In this document: piece by piece, positions 1 to 12,334 of the stretch
How the letters are laid out: each line of letters begins with the position of its first letter
How positions within the stretch are numbered: position 1 is the stretch's first letter
Source: Cristatella mucedo
Taxonomy: Eukaryota; Bryozoa; Phylactolaemata; Cristatellidae
DNA length: 59,694 nucleotides
Assembly: GCA_009760855.2 (NCBI GenBank)
Contig: WPIO01000396.1
Span: forward strand, 1-59,694
Reading direction: 5' to 3'
The notes under the pieces: generated by a model
The model's input: the letters and a program-made list of their open reading frames with translations, nothing else
The model's database searches: none
Told to the model about the DNA's origin: nothing
Position numbers and translations under genes: made by a program

Positions 1-399
<399 letters not shown>

Positions 400-443
400 C
401 TCCGTCTTTCTCGCCCTGTCTTATTTTATGTGTCTCTTTCTAG

Positions 444-670
444 TTCCGGTATTTGCATGCTGCTGGGCCGGAGCGTCAGTTTGTGCTCTTTGCCCGCAGC
501 TCGTTCGTCTTTGGCGTTCAAACGCCTCCCAGTGGCGTGAGCGGAGCGGCCATCTACAATTTGAACGTTCGTGGAAAGAGGGGCAACATCGTGCAGGTGT
601 ATCCGGCCGTCGAATACGACTTCGTTCCCAACAACCTGGTGATGAAGACTGGCGACTACGTGCACATTCA
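444..670 (+). CDS. DD3-3-like gene, first visible exon
   Basis: The acceptor is TTTCTAG at 437-443, preceded by a pyrimidine-rich stretch that continues into the (TC)n array. The reading frame is open from 444 and contains VFGVQTPPSGVSGAAIYN, then GNIVQVYPAVEYDFVP and GDYVHI. The donor CA/GTACGT at 671 leaves phase 2. An alternative acceptor, CCCGCAG, would start the exon near 502. The 3' border is better supported than the 5' border. Confidence 0.65.
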
Positions 671-3600
671 GTACGTCACTTGTTCATGTGTGCATTCGAG
701 TTTCCATATCTGCGTATAGAAAGCGAAATAAAAGTCTATAGCGTAACGTGGTGGGCGGCTTCACCAGTTACTGGTAATCTGAATCCCATAGATAGATTAA
801 GGCTGGGGCGAAATGGGAGTTCTGAGGATTTCGCTGACGCCCAAAATGCAAATCGATCGCTGGCGTATCGAAAGGAGAGAAACAAAAGCACACTCGTACG
901 GCTATAAGAGACCTCAATCTTTTTTCTGAGAGCTTAATACATCCTAGAAATCAAAGTGCGCCTAAGCGAGCTCCAGTAGCTTGTGGTGGCTGCAGTGGAT
1001 GCGGCCAGCTAAAAGTCGCCCGCTACGCTGAGCCTGACCTTTAACTTGACGCCGGATGTGCGGGCGACGAGCCCCTTAATCTGGGCACTCGAGCACCGGG
1101 AGCCGAGTGGGCCGAAACGTGGGATCTGGCGGGAGGAGTTCGCCCGTCGCTCAGTATCCGCGTCCCGAAGGACGGATAGCTGGCGCTCCTCGACCGGGCC
1201 GTCAACCACCGATGTCACCCCTAACCATGGTATTCATGTTGATTATCAAGCATGATATTACTCACCATTCAACTGCATTTCCCTTTGCAGCAAATGTAAA
1301 GCACCTAAAGAGAGATCGAGTTCTCTGAGGGCGCTTTATCAAGTGCATTATTACTATTATTATTATTATTATTATTACCGAAGGCCTCGAGGATGCACCA
1401 CCCGAGCGTTGCTGGATGTAAGCTCACTCGTTGTTATGCCTTGAGTATTCGGCGTTTCCCTGCGACATGTGGCTACTCGGAAAACGTCGAATGTATGCAA
1501 ACTGACGAGAATATGCACGCACGCTCGAGACTGCTGGCGTAGCCAGGAATTCTCCTTGTAACGGCGGGCTGAGCTAAACCAGCCGATTTAGGGGGGTAAG
1601 CTATTATTCACGATTATGAGATTGTGCGACGGCTTATCGCCAAGGACGTATACAAGGCTGGCACCCTGAGATGGGGGAGGGGAAAGCAATGAGAAGAATT
1701 CAAGACTCGGGGCATTGGCACCGGAGCTGATTCGAGCTCTGGGTCACACAGCCGTGTGCGCTCGCCGCAGCCGGCATGCTGAAGGCCTTTGACCGTCCGC
1801 TGCTGCTGTTAGATAGATTTGTCTGCAGTTCGGATGCGGGACTCGATTGCTAAGGTTCGAGCGCTCGTCAATCGACGCTGCTGCGTTTCTGCTACTGTCG
1901 GCACGCGCGCGCGCACGCGCACTGCTGCCACAGCAACAAGGACACGCCTGAAAGGCTCCGGCATAGTACATAGTATTCGTCTCGCGTTGGCTGAGACTAG
2001 CACCGCTATACTTGCGAGCACTTCGCTTTCGACCCAGTTCTGACCGGTCGTACAAGCCGCACACCAAGTTCGTAAAAACCGCACAGAGAGACCCCGTTAG
2101 GGTTAATCTTGACCCGACCGAACCATCAATCATCGCTGGCAGCACTCACGGCTGAATTTCGAAACAGTGTCGAGGCTATCCCACTTTCCTCACTACTCTG
2201 CCGAACGCGATGGGCACGAGTAAGAAAAGCAGCTTTTTGGCTGCAGGTGGTCGCTTGGGAGAGTCGGGCCGTAGTGTCGCGCCGCCGCGAGCGATTCAAC
2301 GCTGCCTTCCCAGTACACAATTTTCTCTTAAAGTTGCCGCTTCGCCCACTCTCCGCTCTAGGTGGACTGGCTCCGACACGAATCCGGAAAACAACGCGGG
2401 TCAAGGACGGGCAGGAACGGACAGGTCTAACATCGTCGTGCTCGCCGGCCAAGCTTTCCCGCAGCCGACCCCGCCCGCTCGGACCGTCGGACAGCTGAGC
2501 CGAAACTATCCCCAGCAAATCGCACAGTCGTCGTTCGCCGGCTTCAACACGTCGGACCTGAAGAATCTGGCCCTTCTAACTAACAGTGAGCGAAGTAGAA
2601 GCGTCTCGGCGCCACACCTCGACGTTTAGCAGCGCCTGCTAGCCGCTGTCTGCAGCCACTTAGCGGTATCCGGCCGAACGGCGCAGCGGCCGATCTCGGC
2701 TAGCCTATTGGCGGCCACACATGGGAAGCTCTTCCGGTTCAAGGGCGCCTGCTGAGGCTGTCGCGCATCGTTACAGCACCCTGGGTGGTTTTCTTCCTGC
2801 CAACGGCTGCCCCTGTCGCTGCTATCGATGCAGAGCCCACATGCAGAGCAGCAGGTGCAGCCAGATTGGCCTTCAGCAGTGACGTCCGTTAGGTCACGAC
2901 AGAAGGTCACGGTTGTGTGGGAGGCTGCCATTTTCTTTTGAGATTCTGTCAACCCAATGAAGCGAAAGTTCTTTTACTGGGTCAACTTCTTGTGACGTTA
3001 TTGAGACCCCGACCAGCTCGCGCTAGACTAAATCTGCTTAAAAATTACTAGCCTCGTACTTTTAACCTTGATCGGGACAATACACTATTTCCTGTTGACC
3101 ACTCCTGCCCTAATCTCGAAAGCTCTCCCGTAGATGCATGGTCGGCGGTCTCGGGGCTAATGCAAGAAGAACGAGAGCACAATATCACGTCACGCGACGG
3201 TGCAATCGCAAACGCCAAGAACAATGGGTAGAACTAGACCATAGTTCGACCGAGATTTATTTGCAGTAAATGTAAAGTGCCATATAAAGATGGAGTTCTC
3301 TGAAAGCGCTCGAACAAATGCGTTATCATTATTATTATGACAGAAAAAGCTACAGCTCTCTGAGGGTGCTGTAAAAGTTCATGTTTACTATTTGTATTAA
3401 TATTTCTAAGTGTACATTATAGAAGCCGCGCTCCACGCAATATTGGCATGTCCTTCGATGCTCAATATTGTCATTATAATTTTTACTAGTCTTTATCTAG
3501 GAGTTACCAGTAAGATTATCAACTTTTCTAATGCCTGGCGGCTGTCACGTTTCCCCTTGCAGACCAGTTCGGCGGCGTAATGTCATTGCTCGACGAGGGG

Positions 3601-3780
3601 GGCACCTACTACGACCTCGGCGTGCGAAAGGTCACGCAGACGGGCACCTACAACTACGTGAGCACTCGGAACAACAACTTCTCCAACCGAGATCAGAAGG
3701 GAAAAGTGGTCGTCGCCTCCACGGCCACCAGGCAAGCCGTTATTGGAGCCAATGGAGGGAGGCTGGTATCGGCTAGCAGG

Positions 3781-3853
<73 letters not shown>

Positions 3854-6800
3854 GCCGTCAGCCCCAACCGCGACTGCAAGTTCCTGCGAGCAGCTCTGCT
3901 TCATCTCCCCAGCACGTCGTACTGCAGTGGGGGATTTAGTAAAGCAGCCTCTGGTCGGCTCTATTCGCTGAGCGACCCTGCTCTTCGAAAACCGGTCGCT
4001 TGGCGAAATCTCTCTTGGCGAGACGAGAGGGGCACTTTCGATGGATGAAAACGGGCATCGCTCGACTGCCACGGGCGTGCGGTTCCGGCGCATGGCGGTG
4101 ACCAGGTGCAAGTTATGGCGGCAAGTTGTTTCCGGAGTGGAGTCGCTGCCGAGTTGGGTGCACCAGCTTCCGCTCTTTTGGCGAAGTTCGGTCTGGCATG
4201 GTCATGATGTGAGGAAGTTGATGTGCGCATTGTCACAAACGGGATTTGCTGGCCTCCACGTCCGGATAGAACGCGGCCTCAAAGACACTGGTGCTCTTAA
4301 TGGTGGTAGTCTCAGCCGACGCTCGAGACGAATACAAGTGGAGCCCCGAAACTTGCATCCCGGCTAACGATTTGTAGATGCAGCACTGACGCACGCATTT
4401 AGGCTGACATAGTCGAACACGGCATTGACGAAGAGCTCGCGTACGTAACTATACCTGGACATAGCAAATACGTATCCATTTCGTAGAGAAGTCTGTATGT
4501 CAGCGACAGAGGGTAACAGGCTTTCAATGGCGGCCATAACATAAACCGGTTGGTCGGTGGCCTAGAGCTCAAATTAGCTCAATTGCCTAGGCCAACTCCA
4601 GAGGCGAATCTGACTGCAAATATCACGGCACCAGCTGCTACGAGGTCTCGGCCATAGATTTCGTGCAGTCAGTATCTCTACCCCTTACAATTCAAGAGCG
4701 ATGTGTAATAAATGTCAGTCGTAATCAGTGGATTTTGCTCACCGACGTTTCACTGCAATGTGGCTGGGTTTTAAATGCACATTGTCTGGGTTACCTGTAT
4801 AATATTTGTTTTGCGACAGGCAAGACTTGACGCTCTCAACCAGTATACCCCTCTCAGCAGGCACTAAAGGAGTCGCCAACGGTACAGATCGAATGATGAC
4901 ATTAGTCGCGAAGTTCGTGCACATTACATTACATTGCCTTAAAAGCGAGAAACCGGCAAGCTAAATGGCTGACCCAACACCGGAGCTGCAAACCCGGCAT
5001 CTTCGCCGCGTAAAAATGTCTTCTTGGGAAAGTCATTTCAGTGTACCCTAGTCAACCGAATCCGGCGTCACTAGATATTGCAGCCTCGATTAGAGATGTC
5101 GCCGGGTTTAAAATAACCCCGGCATCTTGCTGCCCACGACATGGCCTGCACCGCCGAGGTACTAACAGCAGATCGGCTCTTCACTTCCGGCTTGCAACCC
5201 ACGCCTGACGTGGATTAGGGCAACTTCTCGCCTCTTGAATAGGGTGATCGTGTGTCTGCGGTCGCACCAATCTGCTGCGGTAACAGCGACGTCTGCAGAG
5301 TAGCCGCACGTCTGAGCGAGCGGCTAGCTGGCCCGTTCGGTCCCCCAGGCAGCCGTAAGCAGCGGGGCAGAGGTCGCGAGTGAGCTCCCACCCTAGCGCT
5401 AGAGCGTCTGCCATAGCAGCGATGTTCGGCTTCGCGGCCTTGGCCTTGTCGTAGTCGGCGATAGGATCACAAGCTGGCTTGTTGCCCTCGGCAAGCCCGA
5501 GCTGAGGCGTCGGCAGTGGCGGACGAGGCTTCTGGGCACTACTTTTAGAAAGAACTGAAAAACACTCACTGCTTACTGGCCTACCAGCATGTGCGATCAG
5601 GCGATTGCAGCTGGTACAAAACTCCGCGGCTAGGCTTGTCTGTCGTGAGCGTCGCAGCTGCCACATTGCACCACTTCTCGCCGATCTGCACTGGCTCCCA
5701 GTCAAGTAACGGATCGACTTCAAGGTTTCGTCGCTTGCTTTTAGGTCACTTCATTCTTTGGCTCCAGCCTACCTCTCAGATCTACTCCCCCCCACCCGGC
5801 CAAGCATCGTACCACCCGCTTTTCGGAATCCAACAGTCTACCAATACCTTGTACAAACCTCAAATCCTTTGGGCCCGTATATTTAGTTCGTATGCTCCCA
5901 AACGCTGGAACTCCCTCCCGTCTTGCGTCAGAACACCCCCTGACTTGACCACATTTAAAAAGAACTTAAAAACACACCTATTTAGGATAGCATTCAGTGG
6001 GTCGCCGTGATTCGTCCTAGATGTGCTTATGCGTGCTGACACTGTGCATGCTGCCACTAACCACATTTGCATGCAGACCCTGTGCATGTTACCCCTAACC
6101 ATATTATTCACGTTGTTTGTTTATCAAGCATGATTTTACTCACCATTCAATTGCATTTCCCTTTGCAGCAAATGTAAAGCACCTAGAGAGAGATTAAGTT
6201 CTCTGAGGGCACTTTATCAAGTGCAATATTATTGTTGTAATTATTACGCGATTCGTTCCGCTGGTTATTGGATGGGCTTCCTTGTCGATCAAGATACCTT
6301 CTGCAATCGTCCGTAAACGCGTCAACGACACCGCGGCGACATGCCATTTGTATGGCGCTCCATGAAAGCCTAATCTATGTATGCAAGGCTTAAAATAAAA
6401 GGAAATAAAATATAGCTCATTTAGATAGCTAGCGCTCCAAGAGAGCTTATTCTTTACCCAAGTGCTATGCATATGCAACAGAGCTTGGCATCATTCAATG
6501 TAATGTAATGTATCTCCGTCTGTAACTCCACAAAGTCTCAAAAACCATGTGGGTGTTACCCAGGAGTGTTTTTTATAGCCCACTCACAGCCTAAGCGGAT
6601 TTCGGTGCGCATTCGCTAGCCAACAGACTTCGTCTCACGCAAAAAAGAGATAGTGGGAAGCATGGCAGAGTCAGGAGAGCAGTTGAGGTAGTGAGTAGCA
6701 TGGAAATAGCAGCTCAGAACCGCTGAAAAGGATGAGCCATAGTCGGCATTAGGAGAGTAATTGTCGTTCCCTAAGAATCCTGGAAGCGAGTTTCACAGTC

Positions 6801-7488
6801 TAATACCTACAGAGCTAAAGCTCCTGTCATCAACGGTCTTTAAGCGGAGGAATAGAACAGCTAATTTATTGTCCAGATAGGGCAAAAGGGCGCGAACAGG
6901 CTGAAACCGGTACAGTAGTTCAGATAGGTGCGAAGGAGCCAAGCCGTGGCGGGCTTTGTGGGTCAGCATAAGAACTTTGCTCTGTATCCGTTGCTCAATC
7001 GGCACCCATCCTAACTCTTTTAGCAAAGGAGACACGTACTCAAACCTCCGGGACATGAAAACTTGCCTTGCAGCCATGTTCATAGCTAGCTGCAGTGGCC
7101 TAGTTGCTTTCTTTTGTAGCCCGGCCAAAAGGGAATTACAATAATGAAGCCGAGACAGAACTAAGGAGGTAGTTCATTATTCAATATTTCACAAGCCACA
7201 GTGGAAGACAGCTCCTAATCTTGGATAGGGATTGGACGTGATGGCTAGCTGTAGAAGCAGTCTTCCTAATGAAGCTTTTAAAATTAAAGCAGCTGTCGAA
7301 AATGACACCTAAATTTTGAGCACGTGGTGAGGTTAGCAACCTCGACCTCTTCCATTAAAGGCCAGTACTCTGGCCAAACTAGGGCGGCTCGATGCACTGT
7401 CCGTGCTTACAGCCTGTTTGAGCATAATATAGTAAGGGAATAAGAGCAGAGGATGATTTCTTCACCATCAAACGCAAGCTAGGATAGG

Positions 7489-7549
<61 letters not shown>

Positions 7550-7942
7550 GTCGTGCTTATGCGTAGTCACACTGTGTATGCTGCCACTAACCATGTTATT
7601 AATTTTTTTTGTTTATCAAGCATGATATTACTCACCATTCAATTGCATTTCCCTTTGCAGCAAATGTAAAGCGCCTAGAGAGAGATTGAGTTCTCTGAGG
7701 GCGCTTTATCAAGCGCATTATATATATATATATATATATATATATAGATATATATATATATATATTTATTTATATTTATATGCGGTACTAGTAGGGATAT
7801 ACTATCTCTACTAATTAAAGGAAGAAAGTTCTTCCGTCATTTGGCAAGATGGCGACCAATATTTCGGGAGTGAGGCGTAAGAGACGTATAATTCTACTAT
7901 CATTCAGGGGAGCAAATTCCCAGGCAGCGAGCTCTGGTATAA

Positions 7943-7975
<33 letters not shown>

Positions 7976-10900
7976 ACTCGGTTAGGCTATATGTATGAAT
8001 TGCTCGATTAGGATACATGTGGACCTCAAACGAGCACAGCTCAATACGTCGGCGAGCAACTAACGCAAAGTGACGATGCCACGAGAATTGACGAAAGTCG
8101 CCTCGCTTCGCTTCATTCGGCCAAGTGGCCGACGGAGATAAAGTTAGCCGGCTGCTGCTCGGGTGGACGCCGCTACTGTCGTACCGTTAGGCTCGCAACA
8201 CAGCGTTACAATCGAAGAAATTCTGTCGCAGACGAGTAATGCCACTCGACGGCCCGTCTCTGTCGGCTGCAGCCGACTTGATGCTTTGAGCGTTCGTGAG
8301 CGCGACTTCATTCCTTACGGCGGGGCGGCCTAACGAAAGGCTGGTTGTGCTTTTTCACGAGGTTGACCTTCGGCAAAAGTACGGTGCCTCGCTGATCGCA
8401 TGCCACTTCCGGCTCCGGAACTAAAGGCGAGCGTCTCGCCAAGAACTGAGGGCTTGTCTCCAGTGAGGCGTCGAAACGAGAACCATTAAAAACCCTGCTC
8501 GGTTCACCGTTCTCTGTGTCGGGCATTCAACTTTTTTGTATCAAATTGAAAGCAGTTGATGAAATGAGCAGCTCGGGTGCATGCTTTTAGTAGTAGACAT
8601 GCATACCTACCTGAGGGCATTAAATCGTGAAGTGCGTTGCCTGAGCAGTACATTCGTACTCGCGCATATCTGACGAAACCGGTTCCGTTGTTCCTGACTC
8701 GAACGAGGCAGCTGCGGAAGCTTTTTCATTTCTTACAACCGGAGCTCGACGAATTCGTTACAATCGAAGTGCGGCACCTGCGGCCCGAGTCTACGGTCCC
8801 CACAATGAACGCCACGTGGATGGGCCTGGTAAGGACAGATAGACCTGACCATCGCTAGCTCGAGCGATACCTGGCTGGACCTGGCGACTCAAAGCGAGGC
8901 TGGCGAATCTTGGAGGCAGCCACGACTATCTAAACGACCCATGCGGCGTGCGGACAATGGAAGAGCAATTGAGCAAGCAGCGCTGCTGCCCCACCGCAGA
9001 GATAAGTCCGGGGCACTGCGTGAGAGCCTTAGGCTGAATTCAATACCCGTCGCGAGCTGTCTAATTCGACAATCTGATGCCGGCCTGAGGGCAGCCACTC
9101 TCGACAAAGGCCCTGTCCTATCTGACCAAATCTCATATTAAGGTAGCTAATACGACATCGAAACCGAAGATTAGAATAAGCGCTGCTCCACCACAATCAT
9201 TGTACAGGAATCGCTCGCAAACCCCGGAGGCAACTCGGAGCTATAGCCGCCTAGGGGTGGCCAGCGTTGCAGACCGATTGGCAGCTCCTCCCTAGCATGC
9301 AGCGTCTGTAACGGCTGGTGTCCTGACGATCCTTGACGGTCAGCACCCCCCCCCCGCTCCGGCCGGAGCTCATTGGCAGCAATTTCGCCTGCTCTGGCGG
9401 GTTCTACTTGAGGCCTGATTGTGATTTTCTAGAGGCTCGCTTAGCGCTCGCTCAAATGTCAAGGCTCCGGCCATCTCTTCGGCAGGTCCGTCTTGCCAGC
9501 GTACGCTGCATATGTTGACCTTAACCGATAGGCATGCTGCCTTTCCAGAATAGGTAGTCCTTCAAACTCTTCAATACCTCGTTCGAACCTCAAATTCTTC
9601 GGAGACCGTGCCTTTTGTTCATATGCCCTCAGAGCCTTGAGCTCACTCCCGACCGGCATCACGACATATCTTCATTTATCCACGTGTAAAAAGAAACTAA
9701 AAGCGCATCTATTTACCGCAGTGTTTACTGGGTCCCTGCGATTCGTCCTTAATGAGTTTAAGCATGTTGGCACTGTGCATGCGAACACTAACCATACTTG
9801 CATGCTGACCCTGTGCACGGTACCCTTAAGTCAGGTGCTTCTCTTGTGAACTTTATTAATAGTAAGTGTGTAGCCCTGAAAAGACAAGAGACTCGTCAAT
9901 CAAAACCACGGATTCAGCATACAGTTTAATAAATATTGACGTGAACCCTTGGTCAGCTCACTGGCGCCTGATAGTAATGCTCACAACAAATATGCGAATT
10001 TGACCCTCCCGCGACCCCACAGTGGTTAAGCTTGGTCGAATGGCTCTCCCAGGCTACTCATGCTGTATTCACTTGAGTATTCGCTGAAGGCACTGTCAGC
10101 AGATGTTTTGAGATTGGTTTGAGGCCCTGCTAAGCGACCGGTGAAAAGGAGCTCAAAATAAGAGGGTGCCCGAAAGGCGAACCATGCCCGTTAGGCTAGC
10201 ACGGAGCGTGGGAATGGAGGGAGCAGAAAGGATGTGGCCTCTGACCTCGTACTCGGCTCTCGCTGTTAGTGTGAATCCAGTGGCAGAAGATAAGGGCTGT
10301 ACTGTGCCCTTAGGACTTACAGCGAACGATCGGATTACCTGCCGAGCGGAGTACCATCCGAGTGAACTCAATCATACTGCATCGGTAAGAAGACTTCTGA
10401 GGAGGGAGATAAAGAGTCTGTAGCAGAGCCAGCCGGTGGGCAGGGACCTGGGCCGCCCCCTACTTCTAATCTATTACCAACCGCCTTGTGAGTGTCAAAT
10501 AAACACTATTATTGTATGCTATAAGTTTTCATTTCTTCCGGGTCCTGCTCTCCTGGATTAATATTCTGGCTCTGCCCACAAAGAGACTTGTGCCGGTGCA
10601 GATGAGTGTTCAAAATGCATTCAGAGTTGGCTATGGTACCTCTTCTATACCAGACTGAAGTTTTTCACAGACCTTCTGCATTTTTCCCTCGGCTGTCTGC
10701 TTTTGCAACTGCCATTTACATGTCACGGTCAGACCAGACCTTCATTAATCAATTCTGTCGTCTGCAGCTCAGTCGCTGTAAGCGTCAAGCCAGGAGCGTT
10801 CGAATCGCTGACGGCCGTCGTCGTCAATGAGATACCCATCAGTGCGGCCAGTTCTCAGCTCAGCGCCAGCCTTCAGGTACAAGACTGCAACCTGTGGGAT

Positions 10901-11373
10901 GACATGCATGATGCCAATCCCCCCCCCCCTGTATTGCTGCCCTGTCTGGTTCATTTCGTCAGAACGAGTGAGTGTCAGGCATTTCCAGGCTCTGTGTGTG
11001 GAGTGAGCACGCTCCTGCCGCACTGTCGTAGGTTGGAGACGGCTTCGCGAGCAACTTCTTCTACATCCTCGCTGACACACAGACAGCCATTGCGATGTCC
11101 GTGACTATGAAGTTGAATGGCTCGGTCGCTGGCTCGCAGCTGTACTACAGCCCTGTCCAGACGCCGGCGAGTGACGCCGACTGGCAGCCACTGGCAGGCA
11201 CCCTCAGCTCCGACTCGGTGACGTTCACGGCGACGGCCAACGGCTACTACGTTGCTCGCCAGAAGTCGTTCGGTGGAGCCATTGCAGGCATCGTCATAGC
11301 CATTGTAGTCGTTCTCGTAGCCGTCATTGTGGGTGTGCTAATCTGGAAAGGCCGAATGGCCAAGTCTGCCTAG
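444..11373 (+). CDS. DD3-3-like membrane-anchored protein, 5' partial, five exons
   Basis: Exons 444-670, 2362-2585, 3563-3779, 10768-10876 and 11032-11373 give 372 codons plus a stop. Every junction is GT/AG and phase-compatible (phases 2, 1, 2, 0). The joined protein reads through motifs I recall from the DD3-3 family (named from a Dictyostelium protein, with animal homologues): TPPSGVSGAAIYN, QVYPAVEYDFVP, GDYVHIQWTGSD, GTDRSNIV, and TGTYNYVSTRNNNFSNRDQKG. The pattern of a Phe-Val-Pro strand, a GDYVHIQW strand and a late Gly-Thr-Tyr-Asn-Tyr strand resembles a cupredoxin-like fold lacking the usual Cys/His copper ligands; that part is inference. The last exon ends in a run of about 23 Ile/Val/Ala/Leu residues and a short WKGRMAKSA tail, so the protein is probably a type I membrane protein with an extracellular body. 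The start codon and signal peptide lie upstream of the window. The molecular function of this family is unknown to me. Confidence 0.72.
1209..1377 (+). mobile_element. LINE-B 3' tail fragment
   Basis: This is the terminal part of the LINE-B family: ATGTCACCCCTAACCATG, a CAAGCATGATATTACTCACC segment, the stem-loop region ending GAGGGCGCTTTATCAAGTGC, then an (ATT)n tail. It is severely 5'-truncated and sits in the first visible intron. Confidence 0.85.
2362..2585 (+). CDS. DD3-3-like gene, second visible exon
   Basis: The acceptor CTCTAG ends at 2361 and the exon begins with the G that completes the Gln codon from the previous exon, giving the joined motif HIQWTGSDTNPENNAGQG and then GTDRSNIVVL. 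The donor A/GTGAGC at 2586 leaves phase 1. The exon is 224 nt. Confidence 0.7.
3250..3400 (+). mobile_element. Degenerate LINE-B tail, partly duplicated
   Basis: Old copy with TTTGCAGTAAATGTAAAG, then GAGTTCTCTGAAAGCGCT and a short (ATT)n. A second fragment beginning with CTCTGAGGGTGCTG follows at about 3357. It lies in intron 2 of the DD3-3-like gene. Confidence 0.6.
3563..3779 (+). CDS. DD3-3-like gene, third visible exon
   Basis: The acceptor CCTTGCAG ends at 3562. The two leading bases AC complete an Asn codon from the previous exon. The exon encodes MSLLDEGGTYYDLGVRKV, TGTYNYVSTRNNNFSNRDQKG and a Ser/Ala/Gly linker. The donor CAG/GTACTG at 3780 leaves phase 2 and is followed at once by a (TGC)n microsatellite. 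Confidence 0.72.
3781..3853. repeat. (TGC)n microsatellite at an intron donor
   Basis: About 24 TGC triplets with one TTC interruption start within a few bases of the donor at 3780. Read in the exon frame it would encode poly-Cys, but the phase match of the next exon shows it is intronic. Confidence 0.95.
3990..5590. other. Intronic stretch, no recognised content
   Basis: Part of the 7-kb intron of the DD3-3-like gene. I see no exon-like open frame with family similarity, no tandem repeat and no clear transposon ends. Open frames here lack any recognisable motif. Confidence 0.5.
5595..6246 (+). mobile_element. LINE-B copy, C-terminal ORF plus 3' tail
   Basis: Encodes a frameshifted version of the LINE-B C-terminal domain (FSSYAPKRWNSLPSCVRTP, LKTHLFRIAFSGSP then stop). 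The 3' UTR follows (GTGCATGCTGCCACTAACCA), then the GCGCC/GGGCAC-type stem region and a short AT tail. It is 5'-truncated, non-functional and intronic. Confidence 0.85.
6497..7375 (-). mobile_element. LINE-A copy, 3' half
   Basis: On the minus strand it encodes YCNSLLAGLQKKATRPLQL, then MNMAARQVFMSRRFEYVSPL, LGWVPIEQRIQSKVLMLTHK and a KLAVLFLRLKTVDDRSFSS segment. The 3' UTR ends in ATACATTACATTACATT repeats at the low-coordinate end. This matches L2/CR1-type LINE C-termini. It is 5'-truncated and has several frame breaks. Confidence 0.87.
7490..7547. repeat. (AT)n microsatellite
   Basis: About 29 uninterrupted AT dinucleotides, directly upstream of a LINE-B tail. Confidence 0.97.
7550..7712 (+). 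mobile_element. LINE-B 3' tail fragment
   Basis: Carries the family 3' UTR (GTGCTTATGCGTAGTCACAC, CATGATATTACTCACCATTC) and the terminal stem GCGCCTAGAG...GAGGGCGC, ending in a (TA)n array instead of (ATT)n. Confidence 0.85.
7713..7776. repeat. (TA)n microsatellite at a LINE tail
   Basis: A TA array with one GA and a few T-rich interruptions, growing from the LINE-B terminus. A further short (AT)n lies at about 7948-7974. Confidence 0.9.
7980..9500. other. Intronic stretch, no recognised content
   Basis: Mixed-composition DNA inside the large DD3-3-like intron. I recognise no coding motif, RNA gene or complete repeat in it. Confidence 0.45.
9525..9835 (+). mobile_element. LINE-B copy, degenerate
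   Basis: Contains the remnants CCTCGTTCGAACCTCAAATT and GAGACCGTGCCTTTTGTTCA, the LKTHLF-like AAACTAAAAGCGCATCTATT, and the beginning of the 3' UTR (GTGCATGCGAACACTAACCA). It is truncated before the terminal stem-loop. Confidence 0.75.
9840..10760. other. Intronic stretch, no recognised content
   Basis: The last part of the large intron before exon 10768-10876. Short open frames at 10153-10423 show no family motif. No repeat is evident. Confidence 0.45.
10768..10876 (+). CDS. DD3-3-like gene, fourth visible exon
   Basis: The acceptor TCTGCAG ends at 10767. The leading C completes a Ser codon in phase 2. The exon encodes VSVKPGAFESLTAVVVNEIP and a Ser/Ala-rich stretch and ends at donor CAG/GTACAA in phase 0. 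The 109-nt exon lies after a 6988-bp intron but keeps the frame exactly, which is the main reason to accept it. Confidence 0.68.
11032..11373 (+). CDS. DD3-3-like gene, last exon with transmembrane helix
   Basis: The acceptor GTCGTAG ends at 11031, after a 155-bp intron. The exon encodes GDGFASNFFYILADTQTAIAM, then a Tyr/Ser/Thr-rich extracellular segment, then a hydrophobic helix (AGIVIAIVVVLVAVIVGVLI) and a basic cytoplasmic tail, with TAG at 11371-11373. A long 3' UTR follows. Confidence 0.78.
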   Translation, partial: VGDGFASNFFYILADTQTAIAMSVTMKLNGSVAGSQLYYSPVQTPASDADWQPLAGTLSSDSVTFTATANGYYVARQKSFGGAIAGIVIAIVVVLVAVIVGVLIWKGRMAKSA

Positions 11374-11897
11374 AGCGTTCTGTGTCGAGCGACCGAGTGT
11401 CAGCATGTGACTCCCTCTGGCCCGAGGCCATCTACAACTGACCGAGGCCTGCGACCGCCAACGGAAGACAGTTTTTGCTTAGTACTCTCGACTGTTTCGT
11501 CTCCTCTCTGGTATCTGTCTCTTGTCAGCGAGCGTCTCATCTAAGCCACTGCACCTAAACTCCAGCTTTAGCTCGGATCCAAACCATTAGTCCGATCACC
11601 TGTCTTTTAACACTCTCTCTTTTTTGAGATTCCACATATTTTCGAATCTCTCTTTCCATCGTATTGGCATTCAGCTTTACTTTGCACCCACAGAACTCCA
11701 ATGCTGCAAAGCGAGGTAGGGCACGAGTTCCGTGCCAGTGCCGTAACAAAGCTGCCTGCAACCTATTGTAGCTGCTCTGCGAATTACAGTCGAAGATGTT
11801 GTTTTGAAATCACGAAAGACGGCCATCGAATACACGAACAGACACTTGGAGTGAGCTCGTCGGTGCAGCTCTGGTTTTTTGTGGAAGCAGACTAACC

Positions 11898-11903
11898 AAT
11901 AAA
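11898..11903 (+). terminator. Polyadenylation signal AATAAA for the DD3-3-like gene
   Basis: A canonical AATAAA lies about 525 bp after the stop codon, in a stretch with no recognised repeat. It is the first good candidate downstream of the last exon. Confidence 0.5.
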
Positions 11904-12334
11904 AACCTCAAGCCGGATTCCTGAGTTCCTGCCTCCTGCCTCGTGGATCACCTTTAGTCAGTCAGCAAGGGCTAAACTGCTTGCCGTGCTGGAAAGCAGC
12001 AGCTGCGGAAGCCATCGACTCGCCATGCAATTTAAGCTGATTGGCTCAATTAGGCACCTGCTCATAGCGATCCGATGTTTTGCTTTAGTCTGACGGGTCA
12101 TTGCCTCGTTGATGGGAGCAGCAGTAGGCACGGTCCCTTTAGCGGTGAGCGGGCAGACAACTCCCAGCCTCAATGCCAGCTACCCTTTGCTGTCAGTTCT
12201 TGCACTCCCTGGCCATCAGATACTTTGCTTTTCCCTCTGCGCTACTTACTTTCACGACTTTCCTCATAATCGCACTGCCCTTCTCACGTTTGAACTTGGT
12301 GTGGTGAAAGTTGCTGACTGCTGTTAGATCTGCA

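Noticed and set aside
3583-4111. Poly-Ala, poly-Ser or poly-Cys protein around the (TGC)n tract
   Set aside because: The microsatellite lies just after a well-supported intron donor. The homopolymer frames are microsatellite artefacts.
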